From Suilimivivens sp964393865 (lineage in GTDB: Bacteria > Bacillota > Clostridia > Lachnospirales > Lachnospiraceae): a stretch of 21,881 bases of DNA. Below the pieces are notes generated by a model that saw nothing but the letters and a program-made list of their open reading frames with translations, searched no databases and had not been told where the DNA came from. Below are positions 7,897-15,227 of this stretch, one piece after another (position 1 is the first letter of the stretch; every line of letters starts with the position of its first letter). The translations under genes were made by a program, and so were the position numbers. The stretch is taken from positions 1 to 21,881 of the forward strand of contig CAYMUW010000039.1 in the NCBI GenBank assembly GCA_964393865.1, written 5' to 3'.

Positions 7897-8103
7897 CTAT
7901 CCTTCCTCAGACTCTTCCCAGAACAATTCATCCAATGTCTTACCCAGTGCTCTGCATATGGAAAGACAAAGCTGAAGGGATGGATTAAACTTTCCTGACT
8001 CAATCATTCCTATAGTCTGTCTGGTAGCACCCACCAGATCTGCTAATTGTTCCTGTGAAAGATCTTTTTCAATTCTTGCAATTTTCATTTTCTTATTCTT
8101 CAA
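7897..8103 (-). CDS. Xre-family HTH transcriptional regulator (TTG start)
   Basis: A 68-residue protein that is almost entirely one Cro/CI-type helix-turn-helix domain (about residues 8-62): ARIEKDLSQEQLADLVG, then the recognition-helix region ATRQTIGMIESGKFNPS and the typical LGKTLDELF ending. It has no extra sensor domain. Such short regulators usually repress their own operon. The start is TTG at 8101-8103, chosen because AAAGGAGG sits eight bases upstream; the first in-frame ATG (8086-8088) would be 23 bases away. It is first in a set with the small membrane protein and the CPBP protease. A near-consensus promoter overlapped by TTGACAA/TTGTCAA boxes lies just upstream and fits autoregulation. 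Confidence 0.92.
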   Translation of the reverse strand: MKNKKMKIARIEKDLSQEQLADLVGATRQTIGMIESGKFNPSLQLCLSICRALGKTLDELFWEESEEG

Positions 8104-8111
8104 AAAAAAAT

Positions 8112-8119
8112 CCTCCTTT
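8112..8119 (-). promoter_or_regulatory. Ribosome binding site supporting a TTG start
   Basis: AAAGGAGG on the minus strand, eight bases (A then seven T) before the TTG at 8101-8103. This spacing is ideal and makes TTG the start of the Xre-type regulator. Confidence 0.8.
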
Positions 8120-8125
8120 CTTCCT

Positions 8126-8207
8126 TTGACAATATTAATATATTCTTTATTTGTCTTTTTGTCAATTATATTTTACATTTTGTTTTATAAATTTTTCTTT
8201 TTGACAA
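8126..8207. repeat. Three TTGACAA/TTGTCAA boxes, possible regulator operators
   Basis: TTGACAA at 8126-8132, its inverse TTGTCAA at 8159-8165, and TTGACAA at 8201-8207. Centres are 33 and 42 bases apart, about three and four helical turns. The boxes bracket the -10 and cover the -35 of the regulator's promoter, so they could be operators for the Xre protein, acting also on the divergent gene at 8297. The core equals a -35 consensus, so part of the signal may simply be promoter sequence. Confidence 0.35.
8137..8165 (-). promoter_or_regulatory. Strong sigma-A promoter of the regulator operon
   Basis: Read on the minus strand: TTGACA (8165-8160, perfect), a 17-base spacer, TATATT (8142-8137, five of six). 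Transcription should begin near 8130, giving a leader of about 27 bases. The -35 element lies inside one of three TTGACAA/TTGTCAA boxes. Confidence 0.75.
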
Positions 8208-8296
8208 TTTTATTTTTTTCTTTACTTTTATTTCCACTTATAATAACATAAACTTAAGCTTTTAATTTGCTAAGTATTTAAAAAGGAGGCTGTCAT

Positions 8297-8527
8297 ATGA
8301 ACAAACATACCAGGAAAATGATCGCTCCCATCATCATTACAATATTTGTTGTACTTTACTACACAGGATTTGCCGCTGTTTGTCTGGTTGTTCAGGACAT
8401 TCCCCTGCCTTTCAGATGGTTTTTCGGGCTCATTCCTCTGGTGCTTGCCGGAGTTATGATATATGTACTATTAACAAGAATAAAGGAAATAAGGAGCGGA
8501 GAAGAAGATGATCTTGGTAAATACTGA
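8297..8527 (+). CDS. Small two-helix membrane protein
   Basis: 76 residues: a short basic start, a hydrophobic helix at about 8-31, a second at about 38-60, then a charged tail ending in EEDDLGKY. No family is recognised. AAAGGAGG stands before the ATG at 8297. The last 20 bases overlap the start of the YbjQ-like gene, so the two are translationally linked. It is read divergently from the Xre regulator, sharing a 193-base AT-rich region that also holds a TATAAT at 8239-8244. It might anchor or partner the downstream protein; this rests on gene order only. Confidence 0.75.
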   Translation: MNKHTRKMIAPIIITIFVVLYYTGFAAVCLVVQDIPLPFRWFFGLIPLVLAGVMIYVLLTRIKEIRSGEEDDLGKY

Positions 8528-8819
8528 TTACATTACAGGAAAAGAATTGGAAATGCTTGGACTTGTAAAGGGAAGCACCATCCAATCCAAAAACATTGGA
8601 CGCGATATTACCCAAAGCTTTAAGACCATAGTAGGCGGCGAGCTTGGCGCTTATACGGAAATGATGAATGAGGCCAGAGCTCTTGCCACCAAGCGTATGG
8701 TTGCGGAAGCTGAGCAAATGGGAGCAGACGCAGTTGTAAATATCAGATATGCTTCTTCTGCCATTATGCAGGGTGCTGCCGAGGTTATTGCCTATGGCAC
8801 TGCCGTAAAATTCAAGTAA
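8508..8819 (+). CDS. YbjQ/UPF0145 family protein
   Basis: A soluble protein of 103 residues matching the whole UPF0145 (YbjQ, heavy-metal-binding-domain) family: the GLVKGSTIQSKNIGRD segment, a central helix with GGELGAYTEM, the EAEQMGADAVVNIRY strand and the late AAEVIAYGTAV. Members form small oligomers, often pentamers; the biochemical role is not settled. The start has GGAG six bases before the ATG, within the 3' end of the preceding membrane-protein gene. A strong hairpin (8848-8883) follows 28 bases after the stop. Confidence 0.9.
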   Translation: MILVNTDYITGKELEMLGLVKGSTIQSKNIGRDITQSFKTIVGGELGAYTEMMNEARALATKRMVAEAEQMGADAVVNIRYASSAIMQGAAEVIAYGTAVKFK

Positions 8820-8847
8820 AGCTTTCACACGATCAAATCATAGTCAA

Positions 8848-8883
8848 ACCGCCATACCCGGGTTCACTGCCGGATATGGCGGT
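8848..8883. terminator. Bidirectional hairpin between convergent genes
   Basis: ACCGCCATA (8848-8856) pairs perfectly with TATGGCGGT (8875-8883). An inner CCGG/CCGG helix (58-61 with 70-73) extends the stem. It separates the YbjQ gene (+) from the end of ABC pair 2 (-). T-tracts on both sides are weak, so it may act mainly as a 3'-end stabilising structure. Confidence 0.7.
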
Positions 8884-8913
8884 CTTATGATTCTTATTCT
8901 GTTTTTACTTCTG

Positions 8914-10677
8914 TTACGCTAATGCAAACTGGCTGTTATACAGCTCCGCATAAAAACCTTTCTTTTCCAGCAGCTCCTGATGATTGCCCTGCTCAATAAT
9001 ATGCCCGTCCTTCATAACCAGAATAACATCTGCATTCTGAATGGTGGAAAGTCTGTGAGCTACTATAAAGCTGGTTCTTCCCTCCATCATGGCAGCAAAA
9101 GCCTTTTGAATTCTGATTTCCGTTCTGGTATCAATGGATGAGGTAGCTTCATCCAAAATCAACATAGGCGGCAGACTCAGCATTACTCTGGTGATACATA
9201 AAAGCTGTTTCTGCCCCTGTGAAAGATTTCCTCCGTCCTCCCCTATCGTGGTATCGTATCCATTGGGGAGACGTCTGATAAAGCTGTGGGCATGAGAGGC
9301 CTTTGCCGCTGCAATAATTTCCTCCTCTGTTGCCTCCGGCTTTCCTACCGTAATATTATCCCGTATGGTTCCTCTCTTTAACCAGGTATCCTGCAGTACC
9401 ATGCCGTAAGAAGTGCGAAGTGATTTTCTGGTAATATCCCGAATATCGGTTCCCTCCACGCTGATAGACCCCTGATCCACATCATAAAACCGCATAAGAA
9501 GGTTAATAATGGTAGTCTTTCCGCAGCCGGTAGGGCCTACAATGGCGATCCTTTGCCCCGGATTGACATGCAGATTTAAATTTTCTATCAGCTTTCTGTC
9601 AGGCACATAGGAGAAAGCCACATTATCAATATCCACCCTTCCCTCAGCATCCGTAAGAACCCGAGCATCCTCTTTATCCGGAACCTGCGCTTCCTCCTCA
9701 ATCAACTCAAAAATTCGTGATGCACAGGCAAGGGCATTTTGCAGCTCCGTAATAACACCGGAGATCTCATTAAAGGGTTTTGTATACTGATTTGCATAGG
9801 AAAGAAAACAGGTCAGCTGTCCTACTGACAGGCCGCCTCTTATTACTGAAAGCGCACCGGTCAGACCGACTCCCATATATACCAGACTGTTTACAAACCG
9901 GGTACAGGGGTTGGTGAGTGAGGAAAAGAAGATCGCACGAAGAGAACACTTTTCCAGCCTTTCATTGATCTCATCAAATTTCTCCAGTGTTTCATCCTCC
10001 CTGTTAAAGGCCTGAACCACCTTTTGATTACCTACCATTTCATTGATAAGGGCAGTCTGCTCTCCTCTGGTTGCAGACTGCAGCTGAAACATGCTAAAGG
10101 TCTTCCGGGCAATAAAGCTTGCCACCAAAAGCGATACCGGCGTAATCACCACTACAACCACTGTAATTCCCACATTTTCGGACAACATAAAGCCAAGGGT
10201 TCCCAAAATCGTAATCACCCCCGTAAACAGCTGGGTAAATCCGATCAGCAGTCCGTCCGCAAACTGGTCTACGTCCGCTACCACCCGGCTGACAATATCC
10301 CCATGGGAATGGGCATCCAAATATTTCAATGGAAGCTTCTCCAACTGCCTGAATGCCTTTTTCCTGATATCCTGAATGATACTGTACACAATTCTATTAT
10401 TGCAGATACTCATAATCCACTGTGTCAATGCTGTCAGCACAATGACTACCGCCATCTTCTGCAGGATTCCGAAAAGTCCCTGCCAGAAGCTTTCCGTTCC
10501 GATCAATTTCAGCATATCCACCGCATCTCCGGTAAGGATAGGCAGATACAGGGTCAATGCAACGGAGATCACCGCCATCACCATTGTCAGACTCAAAAGC
10601 AGGCCGTAAGGCTTAATATATTTCATCACCTTGACCAGGGTTTCTTTTTGTTTATCTCTCTTTTCATTCTGCTTCAT
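8914..10677 (-). CDS. ABC exporter half-transporter, catalytic subunit (pair 2, downstream gene)
   Basis: 587 residues from the chosen start: membrane domain over about 20-330, then an NBD with Walker A GPTGCGKT (about 381-388), a normal LILDE (E near 510) and the switch His (AHRLST, about 541). The signature is LSQGQ (about 485-489), not LSGGQ. This mirrors pair 1: good Walker motifs, altered signature. It pairs with the gene just upstream. A longer frame runs to an ATG at 10752, but that would overlap the upstream gene by 89 bases. GGAGG at 10687-10691 is nine bases before ATG 10675-10677, and directly abuts the ATG at 10686. The chosen start overlaps the upstream stop by 14 bases. This is the last gene of the operon, before the hairpin at 8848-8883. 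Confidence 0.92.
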   Translation of the reverse strand: MKQNEKRDKQKETLVKVMKYIKPYGLLLSLTMVMAVISVALTLYLPILTGDAVDMLKLIGTESFWQGLFGILQKMAVVIVLTALTQWIMSICNNRIVYSIIQDIRKKAFRQLEKLPLKYLDAHSHGDIVSRVVADVDQFADGLLIGFTQLFTGVITILGTLGFMLSENVGITVVVVVITPVSLLVASFIARKTFSMFQLQSATRGEQTALINEMVGNQKVVQAFNREDETLEKFDEINERLEKCSLRAIFFSSLTNPCTRFVNSLVYMGVGLTGALSVIRGGLSVGQLTCFLSYANQYTKPFNEISGVITELQNALACASRIFELIEEEAQVPDKEDARVLTDAEGRVDIDNVAFSYVPDRKLIENLNLHVNPGQRIAIVGPTGCGKTTIINLLMRFYDVDQGSISVEGTDIRDITRKSLRTSYGMVLQDTWLKRGTIRDNITVGKPEATEEEIIAAAKASHAHSFIRRLPNGYDTTIGEDGGNLSQGQKQLLCITRVMLSLPPMLILDEATSSIDTRTEIRIQKAFAAMMEGRTSFIVAHRLSTIQNADVILVMKDGHIIEQGNHQELLEKKGFYAELYNSQFALA

Positions 10678-12418
10678 TTCCGTCATCCTCCGGTCCATGC
10701 TGTTTCTCAAACTGGGAATAGTAAATTTCCTGATATACCTGACAGCTTTCAAGAAGCTGATTATGTTTTCCCATTCCGGCTACACAACCGTCATCCAGCA
10801 CAATAATCTGATCCGCATGCATCAGTGAGGATGCCCTTTGGGAAACAATGAAAACCGTTGTCTCTCCCGGCATTTCCTTAATAGCCTTTCGCAGCCTTGC
10901 ATCCGTGGCGTAATCCAGTGCGGAAGCGCTGTCATCCAATATCAAAATCTCGGGCTTCTTCACCAACGCCCTAGCTATGGAAAGTCTCTGCTTCTGCCCG
11001 CCGGACAAATTTCTTCCCTCCTGCTCTACGGGCGCATCCAGTCCGCCCTCCTTCTGCACTACAAATTCCTCCGCCTGGGAAACCCGAAGTGCCTGCCAAA
11101 GCTCCTCATCCGTAGCATTTTCATTTCCCCAAAGCAGATTTTCCCGAATGGTTCCCTGAAAAAGAACCGCCTTCTGCATAACAATTCCAACCTTATCTCT
11201 AAGGGCCATCACATCATAATCCCGTACATCCATACCGTCTACCCGCACACAGCCCTTTTCCACGTCATAAAACCGCGGTATCAGGTGCACCAGAGTGGTC
11301 TTACCGGAACCTGTTCCTCCGATTACGCCGATGGTATCGCCCTTCTTCGCATGAAAGGTAATATTCGTAAGAGCCTCCTCGCCGCCCTCATGGTACTTCA
11401 TGGACACACCCTCAAAATCCACTGTGCCCTGTTCCTTACCTGCTGTTTCCAATGCTCCGTCCTGCCGGAACATGCCGCCCGGAATTTCAAAGACACTTGC
11501 AATTCGATTGCCGCAGGCAAAGGACTTGGTTACCGTGATAATCAAATTGGCCAGTTTAACCAGCTCTACCAAAATCTGGGACATATAATTAACCAGAGCA
11601 ACCACCTGCCCCTGAGTCAGTATTCCCATTTCCATTCTGACAGCTCCGGTATAAATCAGTACAATCAAACCTCCGTTTATAATAATATAAGTAAAGGGAT
11701 TCATCAGCACTGATATTCTTGCCGCAGTCATCTGAATCTTTCTCAGCGCATCCGTCTGACTGTCAAACTTCTCAATTTCATCCTCTTCCTTACCGAAAGC
11801 CCTGATTACCCTTACGCCGGTAAGGTTTTCCCTTGTAATTCCAAGCACACGGTCCAGATTGCTCTGCACCCTGCCGAAAAGAGGAATGCTTGCCAGCATC
11901 ACCCCGAAAACCACCACGGAAAGCAGCGGAATAACAACCACAAAAATCAACGCAGCCTTTACATCTACGGTAAAAGCCATAATCATTGCGCCAAACACAA
12001 TAAAAGGCGACCGTAGAAACAGACGCAGCACCAGATTCACTCCCGACTGCACCTGATTAATATCGCTGGTCATTCTGGTAATCAGCGTAGAGGTTCCCTC
12101 CTTGTCCATATTGGCAAAGGATAAACTTTCAATATGGGCAAACAATGCATGACGCAGCTTTGTAGCAAAGCCTACCGCTGCCTTTGCCGCAAAAAACTGG
12201 GCCGTCACAGAACTAATCAGACCGATCAATCCAAGTGCTGCCAAAATCAGACACATTTTGACAACATAGCCCTTGTCACTGTTGGCAATACCCACATCAA
12301 TCATGGATGCCACAACCAGAGGCACAATAAGCTCAAAAGAAGCCTCCAGCAATTTAAACAGAGGCCCCAAAACACTTTCTTTTTTATAATCCTTTAAATA
12401 GATCAACAAACTTTTCAT
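10664..12418 (-). CDS. ABC exporter half-transporter, degenerate-site subunit (pair 2, upstream gene)
   Basis: 584 residues. The membrane domain (about 15-310) is followed by an NBD with Walker A GGTGSGKT (367-374) and a perfect LSGGQ (471-475). Walker B ends LILDD, so the catalytic Glu is Asp496, and the switch His is Gln527 (IVSQRASS). It therefore forms the inactive ATP site of the heterodimer with the 587-residue partner. It differs from pair 1 in both the residue replacing the switch His and the wider sequence, so this is a separate transporter rather than a recent copy. AAAGGAT lies about 12 bases before the ATG. The gene starts 30 bases after the SufB-like gene, with no terminator in between. 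Confidence 0.92.
   Translation of the reverse strand: MKSLLIYLKDYKKESVLGPLFKLLEASFELIVPLVVASMIDVGIANSDKGYVVKMCLILAALGLIGLISSVTAQFFAAKAAVGFATKLRHALFAHIESLSFANMDKEGTSTLITRMTSDINQVQSGVNLVLRLFLRSPFIVFGAMIMAFTVDVKAALIFVVVIPLLSVVVFGVMLASIPLFGRVQSNLDRVLGITRENLTGVRVIRAFGKEEDEIEKFDSQTDALRKIQMTAARISVLMNPFTYIIINGGLIVLIYTGAVRMEMGILTQGQVVALVNYMSQILVELVKLANLIITVTKSFACGNRIASVFEIPGGMFRQDGALETAGKEQGTVDFEGVSMKYHEGGEEALTNITFHAKKGDTIGVIGGTGSGKTTLVHLIPRFYDVEKGCVRVDGMDVRDYDVMALRDKVGIVMQKAVLFQGTIRENLLWGNENATDEELWQALRVSQAEEFVVQKEGGLDAPVEQEGRNLSGGQKQRLSIARALVKKPEILILDDSASALDYATDARLRKAIKEMPGETTVFIVSQRASSLMHADQIIVLDDGCVAGMGKHNQLLESCQVYQEIYYSQFEKQHGPEDDGNEAE
10687..10691 (-). promoter_or_regulatory. Ribosome binding site deciding the start of the last ABC gene
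   Basis: GGAGG on the minus strand, within the upstream ABC gene. It is nine bases before ATG 10675-10677 and directly adjacent to ATG 10684-10686, so the former is the better start. Confidence 0.6.
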
Positions 12419-12448
12419 TGTAGTATCTTTATCCTTTTATATTTGCAT

Positions 12449-13423
12449 TCATGATAAGAAGTCTTCTATGATAACCGCCTCGGCAGCCTCTTCGCTAAGT
12501 CCGAAGGTATTCAGCTTAATTAACTGCTCATTGTTAATCCTTCCGATAGCTGCCTCATGAATAATTGCCGCATCCACATGATTAGCGTCAATTTCCGGTA
12601 TGGAACACACTCTTGCCTGATCCATAATGATGGAATCGCACTGGATATGTGCGTGACAAGGGGCGTTTCCGATTGCCTTGGGATGAAATATCTGCTTTGA
12701 ATTTCCTTTTGCAACAGAACGGGATACAATCTGCGCAGAGCCTCCGGCGCCGTTTAAACAGACATCCATATTGGAAACTGCACTCTGCTCCCCGTGAGTC
12801 ATAAGCTTCTCCGCCACAAAAAGCTTACTGTCCTCTCCCATGATTACCTCCGTTTCACGCTTTGTAGAATCAACCCCTTTGATTTGAGCCGTATCCAACG
12901 TAAATACGGAATGCTCCTCCATAATAATCTTTGTTACAGGGTTTAATATCCGGGCGCCCGTGCCTTCGCCTTCTCCGTAATGCTTCTCCTCATACCGGAC
13001 ATTGGCATTTTTCCCTACATGGAAGGTGTGAATTCCATCATGGCGGCTGTCGTTACAGCCACTGTTGTGAATACCGCAGCCTGCTACAATAGTAACCTCA
13101 GCGCCATCCTCAATATAAAAATCGTTATACACCTCATCCACCATACCGGAAGCAGCTACTACCACCGGAATGTGAACCTGCTCTCCCTTTGTATCGCCGC
13201 TGATGTATACGTCAATTCCCTGCTTGTCTTCCTTTCTCTTAATATGAATATGCTCCGTATTTCCATGGCACAGGGAATATCCGTTATACCTTAAATTGTA
13301 GGCGCCTTCCTGCTTAAATCCCTCACCGTCAATCTGTTCCAGAATTGACGCTGTTACCTGATCTATTTCTGCCACCGTAATCTTCCTTTCCTTTACTGCC
13401 TTAAGCCTTCGATTATGCCTCAT
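12449..13423 (-). CDS. SufB/SufD-like Fe-S cluster scaffold (minimal SUF type)
   Basis: A 324-residue SufBD-family protein, shorter than classical SufB (about 480) because the N-terminal region is reduced. The beta-helix core is recognisable, as are the C-terminal features: QCDSIIMDQARVCS, an HVDAAIIHEAAIGRI segment matching the family's HEA(T)..I signature, NNEQL and LSEEAA. Cysteines occur at 52, 116, 123, 222, 256, 262 and 273; C116 and C123 lie in GCGIHNSGCN. By eye, the place of E. coli SufB Cys405 is not Cys here. With the SufC-like ATPase overlapping its start by 11 bases it forms the two-gene minimal SUF (SMS-type) module of anaerobes. No clear ribosome site precedes the ATG, so it may be coupled to sufC; a GTG 48 bases later with GGAAAGGAAG is a possible alternative. 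Confidence 0.87.
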   Translation of the reverse strand: MRHNRRLKAVKERKITVAEIDQVTASILEQIDGEGFKQEGAYNLRYNGYSLCHGNTEHIHIKRKEDKQGIDVYISGDTKGEQVHIPVVVAASGMVDEVYNDFYIEDGAEVTIVAGCGIHNSGCNDSRHDGIHTFHVGKNANVRYEEKHYGEGEGTGARILNPVTKIIMEEHSVFTLDTAQIKGVDSTKRETEVIMGEDSKLFVAEKLMTHGEQSAVSNMDVCLNGAGGSAQIVSRSVAKGNSKQIFHPKAIGNAPCHAHIQCDSIIMDQARVCSIPEIDANHVDAAIIHEAAIGRINNEQLIKLNTFGLSEEAAEAVIIEDFLS

Positions 13424-14156
13424 GGCGCTGATTCATGCAGACACACCCGGCATCCTTGTTCACCAGATACGGAAAAACCTCCTCTTTTGACCCAAGGGCA
13501 TCTACCTTTCCGTCTTTTATCACCATGATACGATCAGCCATCTGTATAATTCTTTCCTGATGAGATATCAAAATGAGACTTTCCTTTTTCCCTGCATGCA
13601 GCTCTTCAAATTGTTTGACCAGCATGGAAAAGCTCCACAAATCTATTCCCGCCTCCGGCTCATCAAAAATACATATTTTGTGAGGCTTGGCTAATACGGA
13701 AGCGATCTCCAGACGTTTCATCTCTCCTCCTGACAAGGTGCCGTCCACCTCGCGGTTTAAATATTCCCTGGCGCATAGCCCTACACCGCTTAACAAATCA
13801 CAGCATTTTCTTTCCGTCAGCTCTTCGCCTGCTGCCAGAGACAGAAAGCGTGATACCGTCATTCCCTTAAATCTGGGAGGCTGCTGAAATGCAAAGCCGA
13901 CACCAAAATTGGCGCGCTGCGCAATGGAATAGCCGGTAATATCCACACCATCCAGCTTGATGGTTCCCCCATCTAAGGGCTCAATACCCATAAGAAGCTT
14001 TGCCATGGTTGATTTTCCGCCTCCGTTAGGACCTGTGATGACCAGCATCTCACCATCCTCTACGGTAAAACTGATATCTTCTATAATGCTTTTCTCCACA
14101 CCGTTATCCAACGGGTGGAACATCAGATTTTTGACCTCCAGCATTTTAACAGCCAT
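13413..14156 (-). CDS. SufC-like Fe-S cluster assembly ATPase
   Basis: A 247-residue soluble ABC ATPase: Walker A GPNGGGKST (42-50), Q-loop FQQPPRFKG (about 90-98), signature LSGGE (141-145), Walker B ICIFDEPEAG with catalytic Glu166, and switch His (ISHQE, H199). The DEPEAGID pattern and the adjoining SufB-like gene mark it as SufC rather than an importer ATPase. It should power Fe-S assembly on the SufB-like scaffold. AAGGAGG is very near the first ATG (one base between), and a second ATG four codons on (MLEVKN) is also possible. It lies 30 bases after the DegV gene in the same direction. The C-terminal CVCMNQ cysteines are extra to the core fold. Confidence 0.88.
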   Translation of the reverse strand: MAVKMLEVKNLMFHPLDNGVEKSIIEDISFTVEDGEMLVITGPNGGGKSTMAKLLMGIEPLDGGTIKLDGVDITGYSIAQRANFGVGFAFQQPPRFKGMTVSRFLSLAAGEELTERKCCDLLSGVGLCAREYLNREVDGTLSGGEMKRLEIASVLAKPHKICIFDEPEAGIDLWSFSMLVKQFEELHAGKKESLILISHQERIIQMADRIMVIKDGKVDALGSKEEVFPYLVNKDAGCVCMNQRHEA

Positions 14157-14186
14157 GCCTCCTTTTAAGCCTGTAAATTCATGTCT

Positions 14187-15071
14187 TTACTTCAGATATT
14201 CTTCAAACCTGTCATCCGTTTCATTCAAAAATACAATACCTAAAATTCCGGGGCCTGTATGAGCACCGATTGCACATCCTACCCTTGCCTCCAGAATTCC
14301 TTTGACATGATAACGGTCTGCCAATTCCTTTTTGATATAATCATATGCCTCTACATCAGTTCCATAGCAGGCTCCGACTACCTGCTTTTCTAAGTTTTTC
14401 CCCTTTTCGCCGACCATATCCAGAATTCTCTTCTGCGCTTTCTTCCAGCCGCGAACCTTCTCCACAGCCTTAAGCGATCCCGCTTCATCTACAATGATAA
14501 TGGGCTTAATATCAAGCACCGTTCCTGCCAGAAACGAAGTCCTGCTCAGTCTTCCACCCTGAAACAGGTATCCCAGCTCAACTGCGGTAACTACATGCTC
14601 CATGTGCTCACAAAAGAACCTTGCAGCCTCAATAATCAACTCCTTAGATGCACCGTTTTTCTGCATCCGAAGCAGCCTCTCCACCACCAGACCATATCCT
14701 ACAGATGCACACTTGGAATCTATAATTGTCAGCTTAAAATCAGGATATTCTTCAAGCACTTCCTCATAAGCCAGATTTGCGGCATTAAAGGTTCCTGCAA
14801 TTCCCGTGGAAAAACAAATATACAGAACCTCATCTCCTCTCTGCGCAAACTTAAGGAAATGCTCATGGAACATATATTGATTAATATGATAGGTCTTAAT
14901 TTTCTTTCCGGAGGCCTGAATCTCATAGAACTGATCCGGAAAGATCGTCTCACCGTCAAAATAATCCTTACCCTCTATCGTAACCGGTGTAGGCATTACA
15001 TATAAATCATATTCCTTGATCACACTTTCCGGTATATCGGATGCAGAATCCGTAATAATACAAAAACCCAT
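14187..15071 (-). CDS. DegV family (FakB-like) fatty-acid-binding protein
   Basis: 294 residues, full length for the family. Visible motifs: ITDSASDIP at the N-terminus, DYFDGE, the STGIAGTFNAA loop that contacts the lipid carboxylate, GYLFQGGRLS in the middle and IGAHTGPG near the end. DegV/FakB proteins hold a fatty acid and present it to the kinase FakA for acyl-phosphate formation; no kinase gene is in this window. The start is clear: AAGGGGGA about eight bases before the ATG. It is the first gene of an apparent operon degV - sufC-like - sufB-like - two ABC genes, and is divergent from the SOD gene. The link between lipid carrier and Fe-S genes is not explained by known pathways. Confidence 0.9.
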   Translation of the reverse strand: MGFCIITDSASDIPESVIKEYDLYVMPTPVTIEGKDYFDGETIFPDQFYEIQASGKKIKTYHINQYMFHEHFLKFAQRGDEVLYICFSTGIAGTFNAANLAYEEVLEEYPDFKLTIIDSKCASVGYGLVVERLLRMQKNGASKELIIEAARFFCEHMEHVVTAVELGYLFQGGRLSRTSFLAGTVLDIKPIIIVDEAGSLKAVEKVRGWKKAQKRILDMVGEKGKNLEKQVVGACYGTDVEAYDYIKKELADRYHVKGILEARVGCAIGAHTGPGILGIVFLNETDDRFEEYLK

Positions 15072-15227
15072 CTCTTTGTCCCCCTTAGCATAATTTGATC
15101 ACAAAATCAATATAACTATACTACATTTACATTCTTTATGCACCTTAAAAATTTCTAAATGAACCATCTTATCAGTAACTTGCCCGCATATACAGCATAA
15201 AATAATTCAAAAAGGCAGGATTTTAAT

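Noticed and set aside
10024..11713. Long plus-strand open frames (260 and 291 codons) opposite the ABC genes
   Set aside because: They lie entirely antisense to clearly conserved ABC half-transporters, give low-complexity His/Gln/Asn-rich translations, and have no recognisable domain.
158..12418. The two ABC pairs as a recent tandem duplication
   Set aside because: Their membrane domains and switch-residue replacements (Tyr versus Gln) differ throughout, and they lie in different operons.
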